Part shown: positions 9,370 to 17,774 of the stretch, in pieces
Layout of the letters: the number at the start of each line of letters is the position of its first letter
Numbering within the stretch: position 1 is the first letter of the stretch
Origin: Flavobacteriaceae bacterium PS02334
GTDB lineage: Bacteria; Bacteroidota; Bacteroidia; Flavobacteriales; Flavobacteriaceae
DNA: 64,000 nt
Direction: 5' to 3'
NCBI GenBank assembly: GCA_029959295.1
Contig: JASCOH010000003.1
Location: 372,001-436,000, forward strand
The notes under the pieces: generated by a model
Seen by the model: only the letters and a program-made list of their open reading frames with translations
The model's database searches: none
What the model was told of the DNA's origin: nothing
Made by a program: the position numbers and the translations under genes

Positions 9370-9628
9370 TTTCTTATGTCCAGTGGCAAAATATTTGCTA
9401 ACCTTTTTATAACTCTACTCCACATATCGCAAACACCCATTTGTTTGGATATATTGTAAACCTTAACGTATTTATTGATACAATAGTAAACAAACAATCA
9501 ATAGACAAATTACGGATTTCCGTAATCGACATTAAATCTTTAAGATATCAAATTAAGGACTTTATCAGCAATAATCCTATAGGTATAAATATCTAGTTTT
9601 ACAAAAAAAGATGCCTAGGCATCTTTCT

Positions 9629-9877
9629 CTATTTAAATATATCGCTATCAAAAAAATCTTTCAGTGTAATTCCGAAAGCTTTACAAATTCTATTAACTGA
9701 ATAAATAGAGGGGCCTCTAGTGATATCCAATTTTTCCCAAGCCTGAAAATTTTGTCTATCAACTTCAATATTATTAGATAGACCAGATTTATTTTGACTT
9801 GCATTTTCTCTAAGTTCTTTAAGTCTTTTCTTTATCTGATCACGTAGCAATATATCTTCTGGTCTTAGTTTACCCAT
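9629..9877 (-). CDS. XRE-family helix-turn-helix regulator
   Basis: An 82-residue DNA-binding protein with an HTH_3/XRE domain filling residues about 10-75 (IKKRLKELRENASQNKSGLSN..VDRQNFQAWE.., then ICKAFGITLKDFF). It has no additional sensor domain. A perfect 10-bp inverted repeat lies 31 bases upstream of its start, consistent with autoregulation. It is the last gene of the AT-rich accessory block; it could control the neighbouring CHAT region or the adjacent RNA. Confidence 0.85.
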   Translation of the reverse strand: MGKLRPEDILLRDQIKKRLKELRENASQNKSGLSNNIEVDRQNFQAWEKLDITRGPSIYSVNRICKAFGITLKDFFDSDIFK

Positions 9878-9907
9878 GTTGCAATTTTGTTAATTTCAAT
9901 GATTTTT

Positions 9908-9929
9908 ATGTAATGCATTTGCATTACAT
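9908..9929. promoter_or_regulatory. Palindromic operator candidate upstream of the XRE gene
   Basis: ATGTAATGCA (9908-9917) and TGCATTACAT (9920-9929) are perfect inverted arms separated by TT. The position, 31-52 bases upstream of the XRE start codon, and the dyad symmetry fit a dimeric HTH repressor site. Confidence 0.6.
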
Positions 9930-10011
9930 TTAATTTTTATTTATTTTTGGCTTAGATTTATTAAATTTGCGATTCTTCATATAAAATATTTGAAGTATTC
10001 GCTTTGAATCT

Positions 10012-10120
10012 CGTTTCGGAAAACTGGCGTTTTTATAACCACGAGAGGATAAGTAAGATGCTCACGACCTAGGCGTGGGCTCACTTATTTGTGGTTGGGT
10101 ATGCCAGTACCTCTGAAACG
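10012..10120 (+). ncRNA. Candidate structured RNA: 109-nt extended multi-helix hairpin
   Basis: Five collinear helices nest without crossing: CGTTTC/GAAACG (10012-10017 with 10115-10120), ACTGGC/GCCAGT (10023-10028 with 10103-10108), AACCAC/GTGGTT (10037-10042 with 10091-10096), ATAAGT/ACTTAT (10049-10054 with 10083-10088) and GCTCACG/CGTGGGC (10060-10066 with 10074-10080). The seven-base apical loop ACCTAGG contains the self-complementary CCTAGG. A TAAATTTG box at 9962-9969 could be its -7 promoter element, and T runs follow near 10139. The rod-with-bubbles shape resembles 6S RNA (a 6S-Flavo class exists), but it could also be a leader element of the susC operon 300 bases downstream. The same helices form on the complementary strand, so the plus orientation rests on the promoter box. 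Confidence 0.55.
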
Positions 10121-10414
10121 ATAAGCTGAGTTCCGCGCTTTTTTATGGCCTTTAACCAAGGCACGCCCAGCTAAATTCAAAGCATTCTTCCTTTTTTTTA
10201 ATGCATTTCGCAAACGATTTCGTAAAATAAGTTAGTTCGGAAACGCGCTGCCTGCCCCTGGCTGCAACAGGCAACGGCAGCGTGCTTTCCTTTTCAAAAA
10301 AAGAAATGCCTATGTCCTAAATTCTACAAAAGAAAAAGCCCTCTAACCCGTCGTCGAAAACAGCTAGAGGACCAGAGCCAACAAAACATTGTTTCATCAA
10401 ACCATCCCAAAATT
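10121..10414 (+). promoter_or_regulatory. Long leader of the susC operon with a GC-rich hairpin
   Basis: No gene is present. A hairpin forms at 10244-10284: CGCTGCC (10246-10252) pairs with GGCAGCG (10276-10282), extended by G-T and C-G pairs, with an inner CCTG/CAGG stem. A weaker CCTCTA/TAGAGG pair lies near 10340-10372. GC content rises sharply from about 10240 onward, marking the start of the GC-rich cargo block. Confidence 0.45.
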
Positions 10415-13400
10415 ATGAAAAACCTTTCATATCTCAAGGGGAGGAAGGCTTTTTGGTGCCTTATTTTTCTAAGCGCGCCATTCCTCCACCCACCGGCTCA
10501 TGCCAGCGAGCCGGCAATCCATACCTTTTTACAGCAACAAAATACCGTATCGGGCACGGTCTCCGATGTCGCGGGAACGCTCCCCGGCGTCTCGGTTTCC
10601 GTAAAGGGAAAGCCCGGCGCCACGCTCTCTGATTCCAAAGGAGCCTACCGCATTGAAGCATATGCTGGAGAAATCCTTGTTTTTTCCTTCCTCGGCTATG
10701 CCACCCAGGAGATTGCTTTTTCGGGCAGTCCCACATTAGATATTGTACTGGTTCCAGACACCCGAACGCTCCAAGAGGTAACGGTCAATGCGGGCTACTA
10801 TTCCGTCAAGGACAAAGAAAGGACCGGAAGCATTTCCAGGGTCACTTCCGAGGATATCGAGACCCAGCCGGTTTCTAACGTGCTCGCCTCCCTGCAGGGG
10901 CGCATGGCGGGAGTATCCGTGACGCAGTCCACCGGAGTTCCCGGAGGCGGCTTCTCCATACAGATCCGAGGCCTGAACTCGTTGCGCGGGACAGGAAACG
11001 ATCCGCTCTATATTGTCAACGGGGTGCCTTTCGCCTCACAGCCTATGGGCAATTCAGAACTCAACAACGGGGTGCTCCAGTCGCTGGCCAGCCCGCTGAA
11101 CAGCATCAGCCCGTCCGACATCGAGAGCATCGAGGTGCTCAAGGATGCGGACGCTACCGCTATCTACGGCTCGAGGGGCGCCAACGGCGTGGTGCTCATA
11201 ACCACCAAAAAAGGAAAGGCCGGAAAATCCAGGCTGGAAGCCCGGGCGGCCACCACGGTCGGCAGGATGGCAGGACGCATGAAGCTGCTCAACACCCAGC
11301 AGTACCTGGACATGCGCCGCCAGGCCTTTATCAACGACGGGCTCGCGGACTACCCCTTTTCGGATTACGATATCAACGGGACCTGGAACCAGACCCGCGA
11401 AACGGACTGGCAGAAGGAGCTGATCGGCAGGGATGCCGCGGTATCCAGCCTGCAGCTCTCCCTCTCTGGGGGCAGCGCGGAAACGCAGTACGCGCTTTCC
11501 GGCACCTTCCGCAATGAGACGACCGTCTTTCCGGGAGATGCCCGCTACCGAAGGGCGGCGCTCCACTCCAGCGTTTCCCACCAGTCAAAGGACGACAGGC
11601 TCAGGATACGCTTTACAGCGGACTATTCAGACGACAGCAACAGGCTTCCGGGCGCTGACCTGACACGCCAGGCCTATACGCTTGCCCCCAACGCCCCCGA
11701 ACTGTACGCAGCGGACGGAGGCTTGAACTGGGAGGGCGGCACTTTTGAAAACCCGCTGTCCTACCTGCTGGGCACTTACCGCACCGCCACCCAGAACCTG
11801 ATCGCCAATGCCAGCCTTTCCTACAGCCTGGGCCACGGATTCGAGGCAAAATCCAGCTTCGGCTACACCGACACGCGCCTCTCCGAGAAAAGGACCAGAC
11901 CCAGCACCATGTATAATCCAATATACGAGACCACCAGCGCCGATTCGCAGCTGATCATAAACAGCAACCGGAGGAGCTCCTGGATAGCAGAACCGCAGGT
12001 GAGCTGGACGCACAGCTGGAACAAGGCAGCCCTTAACGTGCTGGCCGGGGCCACCTTCCAGAGCCTGGACCAGGAATCGCTTGCCATCGACGGCTACGGC
12101 TTTCCCAACAACGCCCTGATCAACACCCTGCTGGCCGCATCCTCTATCACCGTCCTTGACCACGGCATTTCACAATACCGCTACACTGCCTTTTTTGGAA
12201 GGCTGAATGCAAGCTGGGACGGGAGGTACATCATCAACCTGACCGGGCGCCGGGACGGAAGCAGCAGGTTCGGTACCGGCAACCGGTTTGCGAGCTTCGG
12301 CGCCGTAGGGGGCGCCTGGATATTCTCCAAAGAAAAGATGCTGGAAGACAGCGGGACGCTCAGCTTTGGCAAGCTGCGGGCAAGCTTAGGCACCACGGGC
12401 AACGACCAGATCGGCGACTACCAGTTTCTGGACACCTACTCGGTCACCGCTAATATCTATAACGGCGTCACAGGAATGGCCCCGTCCAGGCTCTTTAACC
12501 CTGCATTCGGATGGGAAACCAACCGGAAATTTGAAATGGCCCTGGAATTGGGATTCTTCAAGGACAGGATATTTCTGAGCGCGGCTTTTTTCCGCAACCT
12601 CTCCGGCAACCAGCTTGTAGGCATTCCGCTCCCAGGCACGACCGGATTCACGAGCCTGCAGTCCAACCTGAATGCTACGGTCGAAAACAGGGGCGTGGAA
12701 CTGGAGCTGCGCACAGAAAATATAAAGACTGGCACCTTCAGCTGGGCCTCATCCCTGAACCTTTCGGTACTCAGAAACAGGCTGCTGGAATTTCCGGGGC
12801 TGGAAGCCTCGACCTACCGCAACAATTTTGCTATCGGGGAATCACTGAACATCACAAGGCTCTACCAGCTGACAGGCATCGACCCCTCCACGGGACTTTA
12901 CACCTTCCGGGACTTTAATGGGGACGGCGCCATTACCTCCAGCGAGGACCGCCAGGTGCTTGGCGACACGACGCCTGATTTTTTCGGGGGTTTTTCCAAC
13001 AGCCTGACCTATAAAAACTGGTCGCTGGATTTCCTCTTCCAGTTCGTGCGCCAGCAGGGGCAGGACGTCAGGGCAGGCTTTCCGATTCCGGGATCCTTTT
13101 CCAACCAGCCACAGGAGGTACTGCAAAGCTTCCCGCAGGCGGGCGCTACCGTACAGCAGTACACCAGCGGGTCCAGCCCCGATGCGATCGAAGCTTTCGA
13201 TAGATACGTCCGAAGCGATGCCATGCTGTGCGATGCGTCTTATGTCAGGATGAAGTCGCTGGTGCTCGCCTACCGCATTCCGGCCCTGTCCAAAAACTGC
13301 GAGGCAAGCCTCTACTTCCAGGGCCAGAACCTGTTCACCCTTACCCGCTACAAGGGTCCCGATCCGGAGAACCAGTCCGGTTCCTTCCTGCCCCCGCTGC

Positions 13401-13438
13401 GGCAGCTTACCCTTGGCATACAGCTCACGGTAAAATAA
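10415..13438 (+). CDS. SusC/RagA-family TonB-linked outer membrane protein
   Basis: A 1007-residue outer-membrane transporter that with its SusD partner imports glycans or peptides using TonB energy. A signal peptide (about 1-30, ending HASEP) is followed by a carboxypeptidase-D regulatory-like domain (about 45-110, VSGTVSDVAGTLPGVSVSVKG), then the plug domain with SusC hallmarks (LQGRMAGVSVTQ, IQIRGLNS, PLYIVNGVPF, IESIEVLKDADATAIYGSRGANGVVLITTKKG, about 150-270) and a C-terminal beta barrel. It is GC-rich like its neighbours and unlike the tra backbone. SusD starts 62 bases after its stop. With an S9 peptidase in the same operon, a peptide cargo (as for RagAB) is a reasonable inference. Confidence 0.95.
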   Translation: MKNLSYLKGRKAFWCLIFLSAPFLHPPAHASEPAIHTFLQQQNTVSGTVSDVAGTLPGVSVSVKGKPGATLSDSKGAYRIEAYAGEILVFSFLGYATQEIAFSGSPTLDIVLVPDTRTLQEVTVNAGYYSVKDKERTGSISRVTSEDIETQPVSNVLASLQGRMAGVSVTQSTGVPGGGFSIQIRGLNSLRGTGNDPLYIVNGVPFASQPMGNSELNNGVLQSLASPLNSISPSDIESIEVLKDADATAIYGSRGANGVVLITTKKGKAGKSRLEARAATTVGRMAGRMKLLNTQQYLDMRRQAFINDGLADYPFSDYDINGTWNQTRETDWQKELIGRDAAVSSLQLSLSGGSAETQYALSGTFRNETTVFPGDARYRRAALHSSVSHQSKDDRLRIRFTADYSDDSNRLPGADLTRQAYTLAPNAPELYAADGGLNWEGGTFENPLSYLLGTYRTATQNLIANASLSYSLGHGFEAKSSFGYTDTRLSEKRTRPSTMYNPIYETTSADSQLIINSNRRSSWIAEPQVSWTHSWNKAALNVLAGATFQSLDQESLAIDGYGFPNNALINTLLAASSITVLDHGISQYRYTAFFGRLNASWDGRYIINLTGRRDGSSRFGTGNRFASFGAVGGAWIFSKEKMLEDSGTLSFGKLRASLGTTGNDQIGDYQFLDTYSVTANIYNGVTGMAPSRLFNPAFGWETNRKFEMALELGFFKDRIFLSAAFFRNLSGNQLVGIPLPGTTGFTSLQSNLNATVENRGVELELRTENIKTGTFSWASSLNLSVLRNRLLEFPGLEASTYRNNFAIGESLNITRLYQLTGIDPSTGLYTFRDFNGDGAITSSEDRQVLGDTTPDFFGGFSNSLTYKNWSLDFLFQFVRQQGQDVRAGFPIPGSFSNQPQEVLQSFPQAGATVQQYTSGSSPDAIEAFDRYVRSDAMLCDASYVRMKSLVLAYRIPALSKNCEASLYFQGQNLFTLTRYKGPDPENQSGSFLPPLRQLTLGIQLTVK

Positions 13439-13500
13439 TTGACCACAAAAACATGATTGAAGTGCGTTACCTAATATCCTATAAATTTAAAACGACCGTA

Positions 13501-14868
13501 ATGAAAAAGCTAAAATACATCCTGTTCACGGCACTTGCCGGACTGCTCGCCTGCGATTCCTTTACCGAGCTGGACGCGCCCCCTACGCAGATCGCCTCAT
13601 CTGAGGTATTTATCGACAAGTCTGGGGCTGAATCGGCCCTGGCGGACATATACGCCCGCATCCGGGAAGAAGGCGCGGTCTCCGGCAACGCCTCCGCAGG
13701 CACGGTGCTTCTCGCCAATTATGCCGACGACCTCACCTTCTACGGAGCCAACGCGAACCTGGAACAGTTCTCCAGGCACACCCTTGTAGATTCGAACACC
13801 TACCTCAACACGCTGTGGCGCGCGGCCTATTCCCAGATCTATGCCGTCAATTCCTTCCGGGAGGGCGTGCTGGGCGCCCAGCATATCGGGGAAGAAGACA
13901 GGGATCGATTTCTGGGTGAGGCATTGTTCCTGAGAGGATTTCTCCATTTCTATCTTGTCAACATTTTCGGGAGCATACCCTACGTCACCTCGACCGACTA
14001 TGAGGTAAACCGATCCGTCGGGAAGATTTCTGAGCAGCAGGCCTATGGGCTTATCGTGCAGGACCTGCTCCTTGCAGCGGAATTGATTCCAGAAACGTAC
14101 CCGTCGGCTGAGCCGGTCCGCCCCAACAAGTCGGCCGTACATGCGCTACTTTCCAGGGTACGCCTCTACACGGGAGACTGGCAGGAAGCCGCAGCGTATG
14201 CCACCCTGGTCATCGAAAGCCCAATGTACAGCTGGCAGCAGGATCTGGACCAGGAGTTCCTGCGAACGAGCCCCGCTACCATATGGTCACTGCATCCAGG
14301 GCTGGCCGGAGTGAATACCAGGGACGCCCGCAGCTTCGTGTTTTTCGCCGGACCGCCTTCCATACCGACGCTCTCCCCCGAACTGTACGCTTCGTTCGAG
14401 GACGGCGACCTGCGCAGGACGGCCTGGGTGACGGAAATACAGGGAACAGGCGGACCATGGTACCATGCCAGCAAATACAAGAAAATTACCAATACCGGAT
14501 CCTCTGAAGAATACACCGTGCTTTTCAGGCTGGCCGAGATGCACCTGATCAGGGCCGAATGCAGGACTATGCTGCACGACCTTGAGGGTGCCAGGTCCGA
14601 TATCGACAAGATACGCAGCCGCGCCGGCCTGGGAGGCACCACAGCGTCCACGGAGCAGGCACTCCTCGCGGCCGTGCTGCAGGAGCGCAGGCTCGAGCTC
14701 TTCGCCGAGCAGGGGCACCGGTTCTTCGACCTGAAACGCACTGGAAACGCCGACCAGGTACTTTCCATCGCAAAGCCCAACTGGAGGCCCACCGGTGTGG
14801 TGTTCCCACTGCCCCTGAACGAGCTGCTTCTAAACGGGAACCTGCTTCCCCAAAATCCAGGATACTGA
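13501..14868 (+). CDS. SusD/RagB-family substrate-binding lipoprotein
   Basis: A 455-residue surface lipoprotein forming the lid of the SusC channel. It has a lipoprotein signal with lipobox LLAC (residues 15-18, ACDSF), an N-terminal SusD-like region and the C-terminal RagB/SusD signature (ALFLRGFLHFYLVNIFGSIPY; later RLAEMHLIRAEC and LQERRLELFAEQGHRFFDLKR). The open frame extends upstream into susC, but the start at 13501 is fixed by the signal peptide. Its TGA is one base before the next ATG. Confidence 0.95.
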   Translation: MKKLKYILFTALAGLLACDSFTELDAPPTQIASSEVFIDKSGAESALADIYARIREEGAVSGNASAGTVLLANYADDLTFYGANANLEQFSRHTLVDSNTYLNTLWRAAYSQIYAVNSFREGVLGAQHIGEEDRDRFLGEALFLRGFLHFYLVNIFGSIPYVTSTDYEVNRSVGKISEQQAYGLIVQDLLLAAELIPETYPSAEPVRPNKSAVHALLSRVRLYTGDWQEAAAYATLVIESPMYSWQQDLDQEFLRTSPATIWSLHPGLAGVNTRDARSFVFFAGPPSIPTLSPELYASFEDGDLRRTAWVTEIQGTGGPWYHASKYKKITNTGSSEEYTVLFRLAEMHLIRAECRTMLHDLEGARSDIDKIRSRAGLGGTTASTEQALLAAVLQERRLELFAEQGHRFFDLKRTGNADQVLSIAKPNWRPTGVVFPLPLNELLLNGNLLPQNPGY

Positions 14869-14869
14869 T

Positions 14870-17365
14870 ATGGCAAAGCTAATAGTACTTCTGGTGACGC
14901 TGCTGGTCGGCTGCTGGGCACACGGACAGTCAGCCGGAGCCATACCGCAAAACGATTACGATCTCTGGACACGTCTTGGTGATGAGCGGATGTCGGCGGA
15001 CGGGAAATGGGTTACATTTACATTGTCAGGGCCCCATGGAAAGGATACCCTGTGCCTGCAAGAAGCCAAGACTAAGAAACTGCAGAAGTTTAGCCGGGGC
15101 ACTGATGGAAAATTTTCTCCTGAAGCAGGCTGGTTCATGTATACCTCCTCTGGCAATACAATCCTTATCAACCTGGCTTCCGGCACCGCAGCGAGCGTGG
15201 CAGGCACAAAGAAGGCGGCGTTCGGAAACCGCGGCGCTGCGGTGCTTGCAAAGGATTCGACGCTTTCCATTTTCAGAAGCAAGTGGCCTGCGCCTAAAGT
15301 AATAGGGAGTGTCCGTGATTTTAGTTTCAGCGATAGCGGGCATCTTGCCATTGCATACGGGAAAGGCATCCAGGTCCTGAGAAAAGCGGACGCTGTGGCC
15401 TTTTGGATTTCAGGTTCCATGCCGGCGGACCGGCTATGGTGGGACCATTCCGGAACGCCCCTTTTTTATTTGGCCGAAAGTGGCAGTGACGGAAAGACGC
15501 TGGCCGCAATCGGCATCACAGACAAAAATCATGTGCAAATCGAGACCGAAACACTCTCCAGGCTCCAGATTGCGCTGGCGCCACAAAGCCCGATCGTTGC
15601 AAATCTGGATGCTACCGAATGCTTCGTATGGGCATCACCGATTAAAAAAACCGCGCTTGCCGCAGACTCCCTTGTGGAAATATGGAAATCCTCCAGCCCG
15701 CTGCAGTACGGTGCCCAGCGAGAATTTGACCTGATCCCGAATCTGCCCCGCTCCTACCGGTGGGATCTGCAAAATGGCACGCTTGAAAAAGTGGCGCCAG
15801 ACTCGCTCTTCCTGCAGCGGATTTTGCCCGACAGGAATTATGTCCTGGCGTACAACCCCATCCGCGCAGGACAGCTCCACCTGGACATTCCCGAAACAGA
15901 CTATTACCTTAAAAATGTCAGCACCGGCAAGCTTGCGCTGCTGCTGACAGGACAGCCTACAGCGACCGGCGCCCTGATGCCCTCGCCGACAGGCGACCAT
16001 ATCGGCTACCGCGGCGAGAAAGGCTGGATGCACTATGACCTGGAACGCAACACGCATACCCTGGTACTGGAAAATGCAACTGCAGGGGATGCTTCGGGGA
16101 GCGACGCCGGAGGCCTGTCAAGCCCAGGGTGGACTGCGGACGGAAAATACTGCATTGTCCATTCGGGAGCAGATTTCTGGCTCACCGGCAAAGACGGAAC
16201 CCGCAACATTAATATGACCCGCGACGCAGCGCCCAATATAAAATTCAAGCTCATCGGGGAAATGCACAAAAACCTGCAGCAATTTTCAAGTGCCGAGATA
16301 GCCTACAGCCACCTGGACATAGATCGGGGCATTTTTTTTCACGCCTACAGTACCGAGATGGCCTCACTTTTATACCGGTGGACGCAGAAAAAGGGATTGG
16401 AACTTATGTACCGGAGCCCTGGAAAGGCAAAAGTCTGCTCTGTAACGGACGACTACCGCACCTTACTTCTAAGGGAAGAAAGCGATAAGGAGCCCGCAAG
16501 CCTGCTCCTGCTGGATCTCGCTACCGGCCATAAGAAAATGCTCTACCAGTCCAATAGGCAGTACCTGCATTACGGCATCCCCATTGTAGACCTCATGCCG
16601 TTCAGCACTGCTGACGCGCGGCAGCTGAATGCGCTGCTGCACTACCCTGCGAGCTATGACCCGCAGAAGAAATATCCCATGATTGTATATGTATATGAAA
16701 TGCTGTCCCAAAACCGGTACGAATATAATATGCCCACCAACTTCAGCCCAACGGGATTTGCCGTTGCCAACTATACGAACGACGGCTACTTTGTGCTGCA
16801 GCCCGACATCAGGCACATCACCGGCAATCCCGGTTCATCGACTGTAGACTGTGTCGTAAGTGCCGTGGAGAGCGCATGCAAGAGGGCAAGCATAGACCGC
16901 CAGAAGATTGGAATGATCGGCCACTCCTATGGCGGGCACGAGACGGCTCTGACGATCACCAAGACTCCTATATTTGCAGCTGCCGTAGCTGGTGCCGCCT
17001 CCTCCAATATGATCAGCGACTACCTCAGCATTAATGACATCACAGGCCGAATCAAGTTCTGGAAATTTGAATCCCAGCAGTACAGGATGGGCGGGGATCC
17101 TTTTAGCAGCATGGACCGCTACTTGGAAAATTCTCCGGTACTACATGCCGCGAAGATCGTAACACCGCTGCTTAGCTGGTCCGGGAAAGCGGACGGAACT
17201 GTAGACTTCCGCCAGAGCGTGGAGATGCACTTGGCTTTGAAGAGGCTTGGGAAGGAAAGCATCCTGCTAGCATATCCGGAGGAGGGACATATACTCTCGC
17301 AGCCGGAGGCGCAGTCCGACCTTACCAAGCGCATAAAGGCATGGTTTGACAGCTACCTGAAATAA
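14870..17365 (+). CDS. S9-family (prolyl oligopeptidase-type) serine peptidase, secreted
   Basis: An 831-residue exported peptidase: signal peptide about 1-20 (LLVGCWAHGQS), a beta-propeller-like N-terminal region to about residue 560 and a C-terminal alpha/beta-hydrolase domain. The triad is visible: nucleophile S686 in GHSYGG, D775 in SGKADGTVD and H807 in EEGHIL. It starts one base after susD, so it belongs to the same transcript and probably cleaves peptides delivered to or released from the SusCD pair in the periplasm. A lipoprotein reading (VGC at 13-15) is possible but less convincing. Confidence 0.9.
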   Translation: MAKLIVLLVTLLVGCWAHGQSAGAIPQNDYDLWTRLGDERMSADGKWVTFTLSGPHGKDTLCLQEAKTKKLQKFSRGTDGKFSPEAGWFMYTSSGNTILINLASGTAASVAGTKKAAFGNRGAAVLAKDSTLSIFRSKWPAPKVIGSVRDFSFSDSGHLAIAYGKGIQVLRKADAVAFWISGSMPADRLWWDHSGTPLFYLAESGSDGKTLAAIGITDKNHVQIETETLSRLQIALAPQSPIVANLDATECFVWASPIKKTALAADSLVEIWKSSSPLQYGAQREFDLIPNLPRSYRWDLQNGTLEKVAPDSLFLQRILPDRNYVLAYNPIRAGQLHLDIPETDYYLKNVSTGKLALLLTGQPTATGALMPSPTGDHIGYRGEKGWMHYDLERNTHTLVLENATAGDASGSDAGGLSSPGWTADGKYCIVHSGADFWLTGKDGTRNINMTRDAAPNIKFKLIGEMHKNLQQFSSAEIAYSHLDIDRGIFFHAYSTEMASLLYRWTQKKGLELMYRSPGKAKVCSVTDDYRTLLLREESDKEPASLLLLDLATGHKKMLYQSNRQYLHYGIPIVDLMPFSTADARQLNALLHYPASYDPQKKYPMIVYVYEMLSQNRYEYNMPTNFSPTGFAVANYTNDGYFVLQPDIRHITGNPGSSTVDCVVSAVESACKRASIDRQKIGMIGHSYGGHETALTITKTPIFAAAVAGAASSNMISDYLSINDITGRIKFWKFESQQYRMGGDPFSSMDRYLENSPVLHAAKIVTPLLSWSGKADGTVDFRQSVEMHLALKRLGKESILLAYPEEGHILSQPEAQSDLTKRIKAWFDSYLK

Positions 17366-17381
17366 GGGCGTAAAATACAAA

Positions 17382-17405
17382 AGCCGAAGCTGTTGGGCTT
17401 CGGCT
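17382..17405 (-). terminator. Terminator between the S9 peptidase and the convergent DUF6520 gene
   Basis: AGCCGAAGC (17382-17390) pairs with GCTTCGGCT (17397-17405), loop of six. Read on the minus strand the stem is followed by TTTTGTATTTT, so it mainly serves the minus-strand operon; it may also slow plus-strand transcripts. Confidence 0.75.
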
Positions 17406-17427
17406 CAGGTTTCAGTCTAAAAACGAG

Positions 17428-17697
17428 CTACTGGTCGATCTTCCAGAGAAGTGTCGGACATGAGGTACCGCTCGCATTCAGCCTTCTCAGCTGCACTGCT
17501 CCAAAAAGACAGGGCTGTCCATTGTCTACATCTTGGCAGTCAATCATCTTGTTTTCACAATTGCCAGGCGAGGTCTGGATGTAGCCCTTGTGCACGGCAA
17601 GCGTACTTTTTTCAGCTGGCTTAAATGCAAATGCACTAAAAATCGCTAGACCGAATGCAGATAGCATTAGTGCCGGTCTCATTAATGAATTTTTCAT
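17428..17697 (-). CDS. Small secreted cysteine-bearing protein, DUF6520-like
   Basis: An 89-residue protein with an N-terminal signal sequence (about 1-25, ALMLSAFGLAIFSAFA) and a short mature part GYIQTSPGNCENKMIDCQ..PC...SCPTLLWK with four cysteines. The pattern GYIQTSPG..C plus a C-terminal SCP..L fits the small exported proteins annotated DUF6520 in Flavobacteriia, whose function is unknown. It follows the MauE/DoxX gene by 77 bases on the same strand and is presumably cotranscribed; the membrane redox partner could act on its cysteines. Confidence 0.7.
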   Translation of the reverse strand: MKNSLMRPALMLSAFGLAIFSAFAFKPAEKSTLAVHKGYIQTSPGNCENKMIDCQDVDNGQPCLFGAVQLRRLNASGTSCPTLLWKIDQ

Positions 17698-17774
17698 AAT
17701 AATATCTATTTTTGTTACTGATCTACTCTATTACAGGTTTTCGATCCTCCCCCTGACACTGCAGTATTTCTTGA

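Noticed and set aside
11054-12163. Long minus-strand frames inside susC
   Set aside because: GC-rich DNA keeps shadow frames open; the susC translation has clear domains and the antisense ones have none.
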